Positions 7,496 to 15,938 of a stretch of DNA of 64,000 nt are shown here, in pieces. The translations under genes and the position numbers were made by a program. Below the pieces are notes generated by a model. That model made no database searches. It saw nothing but the letters and a program-made list of their open reading frames with translations, and was not told the DNA's origin. The DNA is from Pseudomonadota bacterium (lineage in GTDB: Bacteria > Myxococcota_A > Polyangia > Polyangiales > Polyangiaceae): positions 162,967-226,966 of the forward strand of contig JAFAER010000005.1 in assembly GCA_023423895.1 (NCBI GenBank), given 5' to 3'. Each line of letters begins with the position of its first letter. The first letter of the stretch is position 1.

Positions 7496-9082
7496 TCAGG
7501 CGCTCTCGGCGGGCTCTTCCTTCTTTTCCTTCTCGTCGCCGTCGGTGGCCTTCGTGGCGCTCTTCGGCTCGTCCGAGGGCGCTTCGGTGGCGTCCTCCGA
7601 CGAAGAGCCCTCGGCTTCCGCGGTCGCGGCATCGTCTTCGGCCGCCTTCTTCTTCTTCACGAGGCCCTTCTTCTTGGCGGGCTTCTTCTTCGGAGCGTCG
7701 TCGTCGCGTGCCGAGTCGGCGATCGCCTCGTCGTCCTCCTCGTCGCGCTCGTCCTCGTCGTCGTCGCCCTTGCGGCGGCGCGGGGCGATGTCGTCCTGCG
7801 TGGCCTTGATGTCGCCGAGCGACTCGAGGCCCATCGCGAGCTTCGGGCTCTTCCGCGCCGTCTCCCAGATCTTCGCGTAGAAGTAGGCGCAGACGACCGC
7901 CGACAGGAGGCCGATCCACTGGCTCGTCGAGAGCTGCACCGCCTGCTGCTTCGCGAACGACGCCGGCTTCAGGATGACGAAAGCGATGATCGGCGGCAGG
8001 AACGCGAGGACGCGGGCAACGGTCCGAACCTTCGCGTTCGTGATCCCGAGCGAGATACCGAACACGAACGCCACGCTCATGAAGAGAAGGGCGCCCGAGA
8101 TGAGCCAGTGCTCGCCCATCATCGGGCCGAACTCGCCACGCTCCGTGTCGTCACGGAACGTCTCGATGAGGAAGCGCAGGTAGCCGTACCCGAACGCAAA
8201 GAGGAAGAAGATCTGCCCGCGGAAGCGCTGGTGCTTGCGCTGCCAGAGGAGGAGGGCGAGCAGCACGAGACCGACGAGCGACTCGTAGATCTGCGTCGGG
8301 TGGACCGGGAACGAGTGCCCCATCTTGAGCAGCTCGTCGCCCGCCGGCGAGTGCTTGCCGACGATGTCGAGATGACGCGCGAACGCGGGCGCGCCCTCGC
8401 TGCCCTCGAGCGTGCCCGGCTCCCAGTGCGGGAACGTGCCGAGCTTCTTCAGCGCCGCAGGCGCCGTCTCGGGAAGACGCTTTCCGAAGTCGCAGCCGAA
8501 GAGGTAGCAGCCGATGCGCGTGATCAAGAGACCGGACGCGAGGCTCGGCACCGCGACGTCCGCCCACGGCAAGAGCCGGATCTTCTGCGACCGCAGGTAC
8601 AGCCAGCTCCCGAGGTAGCCCCCGAGGAACCCGCCGTAAGCGACGAGGCCGCCGCGACGCAGGGCGAAGAAGTCGCTCGCCTGCTTGAATTCGTCGGGGT
8701 TCGTCACCACGTAGAGGATGCGGGAGCCGAGGATCGCCGCGATCGCCGTGATGACGTAGCAGTTGGCCATCGTCTCCTTCGGCAGCCCGTCGCGCTCCGC
8801 GAGCGTGAGCGTGAGGTACCAGCCGACGACGAGCGAGAGGCCCAGCATGACGCCGTACGAGTAGATGGGCAGGTTTGCCGCCTCGTACTTCGTCTCGCGG
8901 AACACGTACCCCGCGATGCCGGCGCCGATGCCGATCACGAGCGCGATGCCGGCGGTCCCTCGGTCTTTCCGTTTGAGTCCGATGATCGCGTAGATCGCGG
9001 CGATCGCCGCGACGGCCGCAAGCGCCCACCACAGCATGAGGGGCATCTTCGGGAGCGGAATGCGAAAGAGGATCGGATGCAT
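7496..9082 (-). CDS. lgt: Prolipoprotein diacylglyceryl transferase with long charged C-terminal tail
   Basis: Transfers diacylglycerol from phosphatidylglycerol to the lipobox cysteine of prolipoproteins in the inner membrane. 528 residues, against about 260-300 in most bacteria. The core shows family motifs: GSRILYVV, GGLVAYGGFLGG, the signature GLLITRIGCYLFGCDFG, and HPTQIYES. The His of the E. coli HGG motif is replaced by Tyr (AYGG), a variant seen in other deltaproteobacterial-type enzymes. An extra N-terminal helix precedes the core, and there are further helices to about residue 400. The last ~125 residues are low-complexity, alternating acidic and Lys/Ala-rich segments (DDDEDERDEEDD, KKKPAKKKG), probably cytoplasmic. 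ATG start. Many lipoproteins in the window are its likely substrates. Confidence 0.93.
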   Translation of the reverse strand: MHPILFRIPLPKMPLMLWWALAAVAAIAAIYAIIGLKRKDRGTAGIALVIGIGAGIAGYVFRETKYEAANLPIYSYGVMLGLSLVVGWYLTLTLAERDGLPKETMANCYVITAIAAILGSRILYVVTNPDEFKQASDFFALRRGGLVAYGGFLGGYLGSWLYLRSQKIRLLPWADVAVPSLASGLLITRIGCYLFGCDFGKRLPETAPAALKKLGTFPHWEPGTLEGSEGAPAFARHLDIVGKHSPAGDELLKMGHSFPVHPTQIYESLVGLVLLALLLWQRKHQRFRGQIFFLFAFGYGYLRFLIETFRDDTERGEFGPMMGEHWLISGALLFMSVAFVFGISLGITNAKVRTVARVLAFLPPIIAFVILKPASFAKQQAVQLSTSQWIGLLSAVVCAYFYAKIWETARKSPKLAMGLESLGDIKATQDDIAPRRRKGDDDEDERDEEDDEAIADSARDDDAPKKKPAKKKGLVKKKKAAEDDAATAEAEGSSSEDATEAPSDEPKSATKATDGDEKEKKEEPAESA

Positions 9083-9328
9083 GGTTCGTTGGATTCGGCC
9101 CGGTCCTGAGCCCAGGCGCTCGCCGTTTTACCACATCGAGGGTGCGCAGACCGAAGGTCGGCATCGATTGGGGGCGGTTCGGGATACCCCTCGCGTTCGT
9201 CCGGCGAGCGGCCCGACGGCTCGGCTGGTTCGTGTGAAGTCGAGCCCGCACGAGCCTAGCCCTACCTTCCATGGCCACGAACACGCCGGGCGCCAGTGCG
9301 GAAGGCCGCCTGTGGTAAGAACGCGCGC

Positions 9329-10258
9329 GTGAGCTCGCGCGTCTCGATCGCCCCGTCCAGTGCGTCCGTCTTCGTCGGCCTCGTCGCCGCGTCCGTTGCG
9401 TGGGCAGCGTGCGTCCCGACCGGGAGCGCTCCGCCGTACGACGCCGGACCGAGCCCGGTGCAGACCTCGACCTTCAAGCCGTCGATCGGGATCATGACTG
9501 CGCCGTTCGAGGACAACTTCGACCGTCCCGACGGCGGCGAGGCGCTCGCTCTGCCGGGGGATGCGACAGGAACGGTGCCGACCATCGACGCCGCGATCGA
9601 CGCCCGTAAGGTGGTCGCCGTGAACGAGGCCGGAGCGGACGCTCTGCTGTCGCTCGCGGTCCCGGACAGCGCCGCCGACACCGCAGACAAGCTTCGCGGG
9701 ACGAGCAACCTCGGACCGAACTGGGTCCAGATGAAGACCAGCGCCTGGAAGGTCGAGAACGGCCGGCTCTGCGGGGAGAACGCCCGCAACCGCGGCGTCT
9801 GGCTCAATCGCACGCTGCCGGTCAACGCTCGCATCGAGTTCGACGCGTATGCGATGACGGACGACGGCGACCTCAAAGCCGAGGTCTGGGGCGACGGCCG
9901 GTCGTATGCGACGAGCACGTCGTACACGAACGCCACCAGCTACCTGGCGATCCTCGGCGGCTGGAAGAACTCGATGCACGTGCTCGCCCGCCTGAACGAG
10001 CACGGCACCGACCGAAAGGAGATCCGCGTCGACAAGGACTCGGACGATCCGCGTCAGCGCTCCGTCGTTCGCGGGCAGCTCTACCAGTTCAAGATCGAGC
10101 GCACCGACGGCAAGACCATCCGCTGGTCCGTCAACGGGGTCGACTACCTCTCGTGGAACGACCCCTCGCCGCTCGCCGGGCAGGGCCACGACCACTTCGG
10201 CTTCAACGAGTGGGAAGCGAAGGTGTGCTTCGACAACGTCAAGGTGACGCCGCTGTGA
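9329..10258 (+). CDS. Secreted protein with concanavalin/jelly-roll-like domain
   Basis: 309 residues from a GTG at 9329 (an in-frame start at 9296 would put extra charged residues before the signal). The hydrophobic N-terminus ends VAWAAC at residues about 24-29, either a Sec site or an atypical lipoprotein cysteine. From residue about 55 the protein reads like a laminin-G/DUF1080-type beta sandwich: NFDRPDGG, WKVENGRLCGE, RGVWLNRTLP, RIEFDAYAM, IRWSVNGVDYL, and a closing FDNVKVTPL. Such domains bind or cleave carbohydrate, but no catalytic residues are evident. It stands alone, with two hairpins overlapping its stop codon. Function not assigned. Confidence 0.7.
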   Translation: MSSRVSIAPSSASVFVGLVAASVAWAACVPTGSAPPYDAGPSPVQTSTFKPSIGIMTAPFEDNFDRPDGGEALALPGDATGTVPTIDAAIDARKVVAVNEAGADALLSLAVPDSAADTADKLRGTSNLGPNWVQMKTSAWKVENGRLCGENARNRGVWLNRTLPVNARIEFDAYAMTDDGDLKAEVWGDGRSYATSTSYTNATSYLAILGGWKNSMHVLARLNEHGTDRKEIRVDKDSDDPRQRSVVRGQLYQFKIERTDGKTIRWSVNGVDYLSWNDPSPLAGQGHDHFGFNEWEAKVCFDNVKVTPL

Positions 10259-10302
10259 AGCGGCGGCACCGTTCGGGAAGGCTGACGCCGCGGTGAAGCG
10301 GC
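10249..10302. repeat. Two near-identical short hairpins at the end of the 9329-10258 gene
   Basis: GCCGCT-GTGA-AGCGGC at 10249-10264 overlaps the stop codon. A second copy, GCCGC-GGTGAA-GCGGC, lies at 10287-10302, and both are followed by GGCACCG. They may act as a terminator or RNA-stabilising element. There is no T-run. Confidence 0.5.
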
Positions 10303-10371
10303 GGCACCGCGGCTGGAGCTGAGCCTCACAGGCGTCTCTCGTCCGTCGCCCCCCACGCGCGGCTTTACTCC

Positions 10372-11907
10372 GTGGCGGCTCGGCTCGAAACTACGCTTTG
10401 GGTCGGAGTGGAACAGCCGAAGTCGAAGGACCCTCAGAAGGAGCTCGAGATCGCGCTCAGCGAGCTCGAAGAGCGCGTCGACCGCCTCCGCGCGTCGTAC
10501 GAGCAGTACTTCATGGGCTACGAGAAAATCGAGCCCGGGGTCCAGCGCAAGGACGTCGACCGTAGGTTCACGGCGCTTCGCAAGCAGCAGATCCGGAACA
10601 CGGCGCTCCGCTTCCGGTTCAACGTCATCACGCAGAAGTTCAACACGTACTCGATGTACTGGACGCGCATCTGCCGCCAGATCGAGGAAGGGACCTACAA
10701 GCGGCACGTCGCCAAGGCTGCAAAGCGGTTCGGGGGCCCGAACGCTCGGGCGCGCGAGCAGGACTGGTCGATCGACGTCGAGCTCGGAGACTTCGAGGAC
10801 GTCGACATGGATGCCGTCCTCGCCGAGGCCGACGCCGCCGCGGAGGCGTACGGGCGATCGGCCGAGCCCGCCGACACCGTCCCGCCCCCGGCTCCACCCG
10901 CGATCGCCGAGCCTCCCCCGTCCGTGCGCACGCCCGCCGCGCCTCGTGCACCGATGACGATGGCGACGCCGGGAACGTCGTTCGCGATCGCCGGAGCACA
11001 CAGGAGCGTCCCCGAGGGGCCTGGCTCCGAGCGCACCCCCGCGCCGGGACCGGCGCTGCGAGCGGCACGGCATGCCCCACTGCCACCCGGCGCGAAGCAG
11101 CCGGTCGTCGTCCGCCGGCGTGGGGACGGCGACGCGCCGCCCCCGTCCACACCAGCGATTCGCGCGCCGATGGCGAGCCCGGACCGTTCCGGTCCTCCGT
11201 CGAGCTCCGTCATCCGTCCAGCCCCTGGCTCGAGCCCGAATCCGAACCGGCCGCCGCCCGCTCCTTCGCCTGCGGCCTCGAGCGGGGGGCTCCCGCCGTC
11301 GGCCGGGCGACTGCCGGCAGCCGGCCCGTCTTCCGTGCGTGTGCCCGTTGCGGCAGCTCCGTCTTCGGTCGCGCGTGCTCCCGTGGCCCCCGCATCGTCG
11401 GCCGCCGGCGTGCCGGGTCCCGCGGCATCGTCCGGGCGGCTCCCCGGCCACGCTGTCCCGCCTGGACCCGCTGGACCCGCTGGACCCGCTGGACCCGCTG
11501 GACCGATGGCGGGCGCGGCGCCGCGGGCCACCGCCGGCGCGCCGTCGACGCCCCGGACGCCGGCGTCTCCGCCGCAGCCGCCTTCGGCCGGAGTCATCCG
11601 GACGCCCGCGTCGGCGCCGCAGGTCACCCCGCGGCCGCAGGGTTATCGCCCAGCGGCACTCCCGCCGAGCGCCAACCGCGTCCCCGTCGCGCAGGCAGCG
11701 CCGGCCTCGCCGCGCACGCCACCGTCGCCGATGCCGATCGTTCGCCCTTCCGAGGGACAAAATGCGAAGGCGCCGGTCGCTGCGGCATCCAAGCCGCGTG
11801 CGCCGGCACCTTCCTCGAGCGGGGAACCCGTCCCCGGCTCCGACCCTTCTGGACCGGCGGGGCGGGTACCTCCGCCGCTTCCCGGTCAGGTCAAGAAAAA
11901 CCCTTAG
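10372..11907 (+). CDS. Coiled-coil protein with very long Pro/Ala-rich tail and collagen-like repeat
   Basis: 511 residues from a GTG at 10372; a second GTG at 10408 is also possible. Residues about 15-125 are a charged helical domain (ELEIALSELEERVDRLR, YEQYFMGYEKIEP, then ALRKQQIRNTALRFRFN), which looks like a conserved coiled-coil scaffold. Residues about 125-155 are acidic. Residues about 160-511 are almost entirely Pro, Ala, Ser, Gly and Arg and intrinsically disordered. They include (GPA)n at about 364-380, encoded by a 9-bp tandem array. No signal peptide, so a cytoplasmic scaffold or adaptor is likely. The stop codon overlaps that of the convergent 11904-12173 gene by 4 bp. Function unknown. 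Confidence 0.75.
   Translation: MAARLETTLWVGVEQPKSKDPQKELEIALSELEERVDRLRASYEQYFMGYEKIEPGVQRKDVDRRFTALRKQQIRNTALRFRFNVITQKFNTYSMYWTRICRQIEEGTYKRHVAKAAKRFGGPNARAREQDWSIDVELGDFEDVDMDAVLAEADAAAEAYGRSAEPADTVPPPAPPAIAEPPPSVRTPAAPRAPMTMATPGTSFAIAGAHRSVPEGPGSERTPAPGPALRAARHAPLPPGAKQPVVVRRRGDGDAPPPSTPAIRAPMASPDRSGPPSSSVIRPAPGSSPNPNRPPPAPSPAASSGGLPPSAGRLPAAGPSSVRVPVAAAPSSVARAPVAPASSAAGVPGPAASSGRLPGHAVPPGPAGPAGPAGPAGPMAGAAPRATAGAPSTPRTPASPPQPPSAGVIRTPASAPQVTPRPQGYRPAALPPSANRVPVAQAAPASPRTPPSPMPIVRPSEGQNAKAPVAAASKPRAPAPSSSGEPVPGSDPSGPAGRVPPPLPGQVKKNP
11462..11505 (+). repeat. 9-bp tandem array CTGGACCCG
   Basis: Four perfect copies plus a partial one, in frame, encoding Gly-Pro-Ala triplets in the disordered tail of the 10372-11907 product. 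Confidence 0.85.
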
Positions 11908-12173
11908 TGCGTTGGCGTGTACGAGTGGCGTCGCTGCGCCGATGACGGCGGCGGCATCTCCTCGGCCTCTTCACAGAAGAGGATCGCGCAATGCTTGTTC
12001 TCGCTCTGCCGAATGCGTGTGCAGAGCTCCACGAGGTCGTCGTCAGCGTCGATGATCGTTCCTTCGACCGGCTCAGCGGTTCGTGCGTCGTACCTGCAGT
12101 TGTCGAGGGCCACCCATCGGCCTCGATATTCGTCGCTCTGGCGGATTTGTGGCCAACTCATGCGACTGCCCAT
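11904..12173 (-). CDS. Small DUF5678-like protein
   Basis: 89 residues from ATG 12173 (or Met5 at 12161). The core YRGRWVALDN ... GTIIDADDDLVELCTRI ... HCAILFCEE matches the pattern of DUF5678-type small proteins: a Tyr-x-Gly-x-Trp-Val-Ala-Leu strand, then an acidic helix, then a hydrophobic strand. These are often near stress or transposition-derived genes and have no known reaction. Third-position GC is lower than in neighbouring genes, suggesting recent acquisition. The adjacent 12479-12590 stretch may be the remains of a related copy. Its stop overlaps that of the convergent gene on the plus strand. Confidence 0.6.
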   Translation of the reverse strand: MGSRMSWPQIRQSDEYRGRWVALDNCRYDARTAEPVEGTIIDADDDLVELCTRIRQSENKHCAILFCEEAEEMPPPSSAQRRHSYTPTH

Positions 12174-12591
12174 GTGCGTACTTCAACCTCGTCCTTGCAG
12201 TGCGTTCGGAAGGTGACCGTCACGGGCACCCGAGCCGGCAGCTTTGTCTGCCGGTCTCCGAAACGTCCCCGGTGAAGAACCCTCCACAAGGCGACGTCCG
12301 TCGTTCGAGTCCTCATCGCTACAATGCGCCTGTGAGGTCGGTCAAGGGACGGACTGTCGTTTTCAAGCAACACCTGAACCGATCGACAGCTCTGCACTTC
12401 GCTAAGTCGGCGGAACATTTCAGACCTACCGAACGGGCGCTCCGAACGCCGATGCGGCGATAAATCCCATTGCGTACGAGGCCGGTTCGTACTCGACCGT
12501 TCGCCTCCTCTTCACGGAAGAGAAGCGCCGACCTGACCGTTCTGAGGAGTCAAGGCATCTATCCTTTGGTCCGTTCGGACGACGAGCTCGC
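12174..12591. other. Gene-poor stretch, possible remains of a DUF5678-like gene
   Basis: Noticeably lower GC than its surroundings and no intact gene. On the minus strand 12590-12500 reads ELVVRTDQRIDAL ... then, after a one-base frame change, LLFREEE. This resembles the DLVELCTRI ... ILFCEE end of the 11904-12173 protein. It may be a decayed paralogue next to the DAHP synthase 3' end. The similarity is short. Confidence 0.35.
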
Positions 12592-13947
12592 CTAGAGCCT
12601 CGCCTTGCGGGTGCCGCTCATCCAGGCGCCGAGCCGTAGCGCCATCTCGAGCGCTTGCCGGTAGTTGAGGCGCGGGTCGCAGACCGAGAGGTAGTTTTTG
12701 TCGAGGTCGGCCTCGCTGAGCCCGCCGCCGATGCACTCGGTGACGTCCTCGCCGGTGAGCTCGAAGTGCACGCCGCCGAGGATGGTCCCGAGCTGCGCGT
12801 GGACGGCAAAGGTCTTCTCGATCTCCGTCAGGATGTCGTCGAAGCTTCGCGTCTTCAGTCCGCTGCTCGTCGTGATGCCGTTGCCGTGCATCGGATCGCA
12901 GACCCAGAGCACGCGGCGTTCGGCGCGGCGCACCGCTTCGACGAGGGGAGGCAGCGACTTTTCCACGTTCGCCGCGCCCATACGCGTGATCAGAACGAGC
13001 TTGCCCGGCTCGTTCGTCGGGCTGAGCGCTCGAAGGAGCCTCACGGCGTCGTCCGGATCCACCTTCGGCCCGAGCTTCACACCCACGACGTTCTCGACGC
13101 CGCGGAAGAACTCGACGTGCGCGCCGTCGAGCGCACGCGTCCGCTCACCGATCCACGGCATGTGGGTCGTGAGGAGGTAGTGCCCTTCGCGTCGCGGGAC
13201 CTTGCGTGTCTGCGCCGACTCGTAGTGGAGATTCAGACCCTCGTGGCTCGTGTAGAAGGTCACCCGCGTGAGCTCTTCGACCGTGCTCTCGCCAATCGCC
13301 TCCATGAAGCGGAGCGCCTCGGCGAGCTGATGGGTCGTCTGCTTGTACTCGGCGCGGAGGTCGTCCGGCAGATCCGCGCGCGACATGAACCCGAGGTCCC
13401 AGTATTCGGGATGGTGCATGTCCGCGAAACCGCCGATCGAGAGCGACCGGATGAAGTTCAGCGTCATCGCGGCGTGCCCGTAGGCATCGAGCATGGCTCG
13501 CGGGTCGAAGCGGCGGGCGGCCGGACTGAACTCCGGGCGATTGACGATGTCGCCGAAGTAGCTCGGGAGCACCACGCCTTCCTTCGACTCCGTCGGGCTC
13601 GAACGAGGCTTCGCGTATTGCCCCGCGAGACGGCCGACGCGCACGACCGGCTTCTTCGATGCGTGGATCAGCACCAGCGACATCTGCAGCAGGATCTTCA
13701 GCTTGTTCGCGATGATCCCCGGCTGGCAATCGGCGAGCGTCTCCGCGCAATCGCCGCCCTGCAGGAGGAAGCGCTTCCCGACCTGCGCCTCCGCGACCAG
13801 CTCCTTCAGCCTTTCGACCTCCCACGAGGTGACGAGCGGCGGGAGGCTTTTGAGCTTCGAGACGACGGACGCAAGGGCCGCGGGGTCGTCGTAGCTGACG
13901 TCCTGCGCGTGCGGTTTGTCCTTCCAGGAATCGGCGTGCCAGGACAC
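12592..13947 (-). CDS. Class II 3-deoxy-D-arabino-heptulosonate-7-phosphate (DAHP) synthase
   Basis: Condenses phosphoenolpyruvate and erythrose-4-phosphate, the first step of the shikimate pathway. 451 residues, full length. It starts at GTG with the family N-terminus SWHADSWKDKPHAQ. Class II hallmarks include FLLQGGDCAE, VVRVGRLAGQYAKPRS, SHEGLNLHYE, DGAHVEFFRG, VGVKLGPK, CDPMHGNG, HFELTGEDVTECIGG and CDPRLNYRQALEMA. Metal ligands (the Cys in GGDCAE, the His in DPMHGN, the Glu in HFELTGE, the Asp in CDPRLN) are all present. It stands alone; no other aro gene is in the window. Class II enzymes serve primary aromatic synthesis or phenazine and ansamycin pathways; primary metabolism is the simpler reading. 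Confidence 0.95.
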   Translation of the reverse strand: MSWHADSWKDKPHAQDVSYDDPAALASVVSKLKSLPPLVTSWEVERLKELVAEAQVGKRFLLQGGDCAETLADCQPGIIANKLKILLQMSLVLIHASKKPVVRVGRLAGQYAKPRSSPTESKEGVVLPSYFGDIVNRPEFSPAARRFDPRAMLDAYGHAAMTLNFIRSLSIGGFADMHHPEYWDLGFMSRADLPDDLRAEYKQTTHQLAEALRFMEAIGESTVEELTRVTFYTSHEGLNLHYESAQTRKVPRREGHYLLTTHMPWIGERTRALDGAHVEFFRGVENVVGVKLGPKVDPDDAVRLLRALSPTNEPGKLVLITRMGAANVEKSLPPLVEAVRRAERRVLWVCDPMHGNGITTSSGLKTRSFDDILTEIEKTFAVHAQLGTILGGVHFELTGEDVTECIGGGLSEADLDKNYLSVCDPRLNYRQALEMALRLGAWMSGTRKARL

Positions 13948-14070
13948 GCGCGCACCATACCACGCGATTTTTGCTTCGCAGCGCGGCGCTCGACCGGAGC
14001 GGCGGCGCGGTCAGCCCATCTGTCGCACGGAACTTGGCCGTCCTACCACGACCATGCCTACGGTCGTCGC

Positions 14071-14649
14071 ATGCGCGTGTTTTCGGCCGGCGTCCTCGCG
14101 TTCGCTTCTTCGCTGTTCTTGCTGGGTTGCCCCCACCAGTCTCCGCCGGCACGCGCTCAGGAGGCGGCGACGGAGCTCAACGTCAACACGCGCTTCGGAC
14201 GGATGGAGCTCGCCGCTGAGCACGTCGCTCCTGCTGCGCGCGAGGCGTTCCTCGCACGCCGGAAAGCATGGGGCTCCAACATCCGCGTCGCCGACTACGA
14301 GATGGCGAGCTTCCGGATGAAGGGCGACTCCGACGCGGAGACGGTCGTGAAGGTCGCGTGGTACCGGATCGACGAAGGCGACCTCCACGTGACGATGCTC
14401 AAGCAGAGCTGGCACGACTTCCGTGGTGACTGGCGGCTCGTCGAAGAGCAACGCGCCGACGGAGCCGTCGGGCTGCTCGGCGAGCCTGTGCCGGTCGAAG
14501 CCCCGCGCACGACCGCGAAGAAGGCGCACTTCCCGACCATTCGCCTCGGCGAGAACACGGAGCCTTCCGCGCCCGAGGCACCTCCGGCCAAGGACAGCGC
14601 CGCGCCGGACGGCGCCGCGACGTCGAGCGCCGGCGCGCCCAGTCCGTGA
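14071..14649 (+). CDS. Predicted lipoprotein with Ala/Pro-rich tail
   Basis: 192 residues from ATG 14071. Signal peptide II with lipobox FLLGC (Cys about residue 20). Residues about 30-150 form a compact domain (RFGRMELA, FLARRKAWGS, VADYEMASFRMKGD, VVKVAWYRIDEGDLHVTML, W-x-DFRGDWRLVEE) of the kind seen in small nuclear-transport-factor-like lipoproteins. The last ~30 residues are a disordered PSAPEAPPAKDS tail. Likely anchored in a membrane facing the periplasm. Function unknown. Monocistronic, followed directly by a 48-bp tandem duplication. Confidence 0.72.
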   Translation: MRVFSAGVLAFASSLFLLGCPHQSPPARAQEAATELNVNTRFGRMELAAEHVAPAAREAFLARRKAWGSNIRVADYEMASFRMKGDSDAETVVKVAWYRIDEGDLHVTMLKQSWHDFRGDWRLVEEQRADGAVGLLGEPVPVEAPRTTAKKAHFPTIRLGENTEPSAPEAPPAKDSAAPDGAATSSAGAPSP

Positions 14650-14997
14650 CGCGCACGCCCGGCCGCGGCATCGGGTGGCGCGCATCATCGTGACGAGCGC
14701 GCGCGCCCGGCCGCGGCATCGGGTGGCGCGCCATCATCGTGACGAGCGCGCGCGCCGTCGTCCTGCTTCCTCGGACCGTCCCTGTCGACGAGGGTAGGCG
14801 GAACGCGATGAACGACGTTTCTCGGCGGCTTCTCGAGACGACGCGTTCGACAAGGCGCGCTTCGGCACCGCCCCGTCCATCGCCGGAGGGGTGCGGAGGT
14901 GCTCGTCGAGAACCGTCGCTATGCGCCAGGCCGAGCCCGGCCTCCGTCCCGATCCTGCGCAAGCGGCGGATCTGGCGCGACGGAGGCCCGAGCGCGA
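14650..14997. other. Non-coding gap with 48-bp tandem duplication
   Basis: No gene is supported. 14658-14705 and 14706-14754 are two copies of one 48-bp unit (CCCGGCCGCGGCATCGGGTG..., second copy with one extra C) directly after the lipoprotein stop. The rest shows nothing recognisable. Confidence 0.7.
14658..14754. repeat. 48-bp tandem duplication
   Basis: Two copies, identical apart from one inserted C in the second. GC-rich with self-complementary segments (CCGCGG). Position right after a stop codon suggests a repeat that could form RNA structure at the 3' end of the transcript. Confidence 0.85.
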
Positions 14998-15159
14998 TCA
15001 GGCCTGGGTCTTCGGCGGCGCGGACTTCTTGGCAGCAGCCTTCTTCGTGGCGGCCGGCTTCGCGGAGGCCGTCCGCACGCGCTTGAGGCGCGCCTTCTTC
15101 TTGGTCTGCGCCTTGCGGCGCTTCATCTTCTGCGAATTCCTGCGGTCGAACTTACCCAT
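14998..15159 (-). CDS. Small, highly basic Lys/Ala-rich protein (53 aa)
   Basis: ATG 15159 to TGA 14998. The N-terminal half MGKFDRRNSQKMKRRKAQ is strongly basic and reads like a conserved element. The C-terminal half is a histone H1-like Lys/Ala/Pro tail (AKPAATKKAAAKK). About 38 percent Lys+Arg. Binding to nucleic acid or the ribosome is likely on composition; no enzyme function. The MGK-x-D-R-R-N-S start and third-position GC preference support coding. No strong Shine-Dalgarno is visible. It stands alone between the duplication at 14658 and the 15271-15519 gene. Confidence 0.65.
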   Translation of the reverse strand: MGKFDRRNSQKMKRRKAQTKKKARLKRVRTASAKPAATKKAAAKKSAPPKTQA

Positions 15160-15270
15160 CGCCGGCGCATCCAACGCGACTTGACGTACTTCGTCAAGGT
15201 CGCAGTGTGGCCGAGGTCGCGACCGGATGAACCAGGACGGGCCAGCAAGCCCGGACGAGCGGCGACGTGA

Positions 15271-15519
15271 TCAGCCCGCGCTCTCGGCGACCGCGTCCTC
15301 ACGTCCGCGGACTTCGAGCCGATAGCGACTGTTGATCGTCTCGATGTAGAAGACCTCACGTCCTGCCAGGCGAAGCACACGCTTCACGGGGGTCGTCACG
15401 TACTCGTGCATCCCATCCGGGAACTCGATGACGACGACGGAGCCTTTCCGCGGTGCTCTGACAAGGCGGCCGGCAACGGCACGCGACCCCTTACCGAGCT
15501 TGCGGAGGACGACTTCCAC
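15271..15519 (-). CDS. Small conserved-looking protein, unknown function
   Basis: 82 residues from GTG 15519 (a TTG at 15528 would add three residues). The beta-rich core reads SVVVIEFPDGMHEY, then VKRVLRLAGREVFYIET, then SRYRLEV, with a basic N-terminus. It may be a small SH3-like or PilZ-like barrel, but no signature is decisive. No signal peptide. It is 111 bp upstream of the small basic protein gene on the same strand, so they may be co-transcribed. Confidence 0.6.
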   Translation of the reverse strand: MEVVLRKLGKGSRAVAGRLVRAPRKGSVVVIEFPDGMHEYVTTPVKRVLRLAGREVFYIETINSRYRLEVRGREDAVAESAG

Positions 15520-15938
15520 AGAACCCAATCTAGCATTGCTATCGGCCGCGTCTACGGGCCCGGCGCCCCGTCCGGACCTTCCATTCCCGCGACCTGCTCG
15601 GGTCGGGCGCTGCCGGGAAAATCGCCGTCATGGGAACGTCCCGCTCGCCCCGCTGGCCCCGCTGGCCCCGCTCGCCCCGCTCGCCCCGCTCGCCCCGCGG
15701 CCGAGCCCTCCCGCTCGGTCCGGCAGACGGCCGAAGAGGCCGGCGCAGGACCTCAGGCGGGCGACTGCCCACATGGAAAGCTGCGAACGCGGGGCACCTC
15801 GGCTAGCCGCTCCGCTGGGTGACGCGCGTGCTCCTTGCCGGTGACCGCACGCGTCAAACCAGCGATACGCCACGATGTTCCAGGCGCTCTCGCCACCGTG
15901 TCTTGTCGTCCCGAGAGCCGCCGAGTATGCGGCGCTTG
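15520..15938. other. Non-coding gap with 9-bp tandem array
   Basis: Divergent region between the 15271-15519 gene and thymidine kinase. Six copies of CGCT(C/G)GCCC lie at 15642-15695. Open frames through the array are simple-repeat translations (Gly-Ala-Ser or Pro-Leu-Ala) and are not credible genes. Promoters for both flanking genes should lie here, but no clear boxes were identified. Confidence 0.65.
15642..15695. repeat. 9-bp tandem array CGCT(C/G)GCCC, six copies
   Basis: Units at 15642, 15651, 15660, 15669, 15678 and 15687; two carry G and four carry C at the fifth base. Lies in a divergent intergenic region, unlike the coding arrays at 11462 and 16593. Confidence 0.85.

Noticed and set aside
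15628..15873. ORFs made of Gly-Ala-Ser or Pro-Leu-Ala repeats
   Set aside because: They are translations of the 9-bp tandem array without further protein character.
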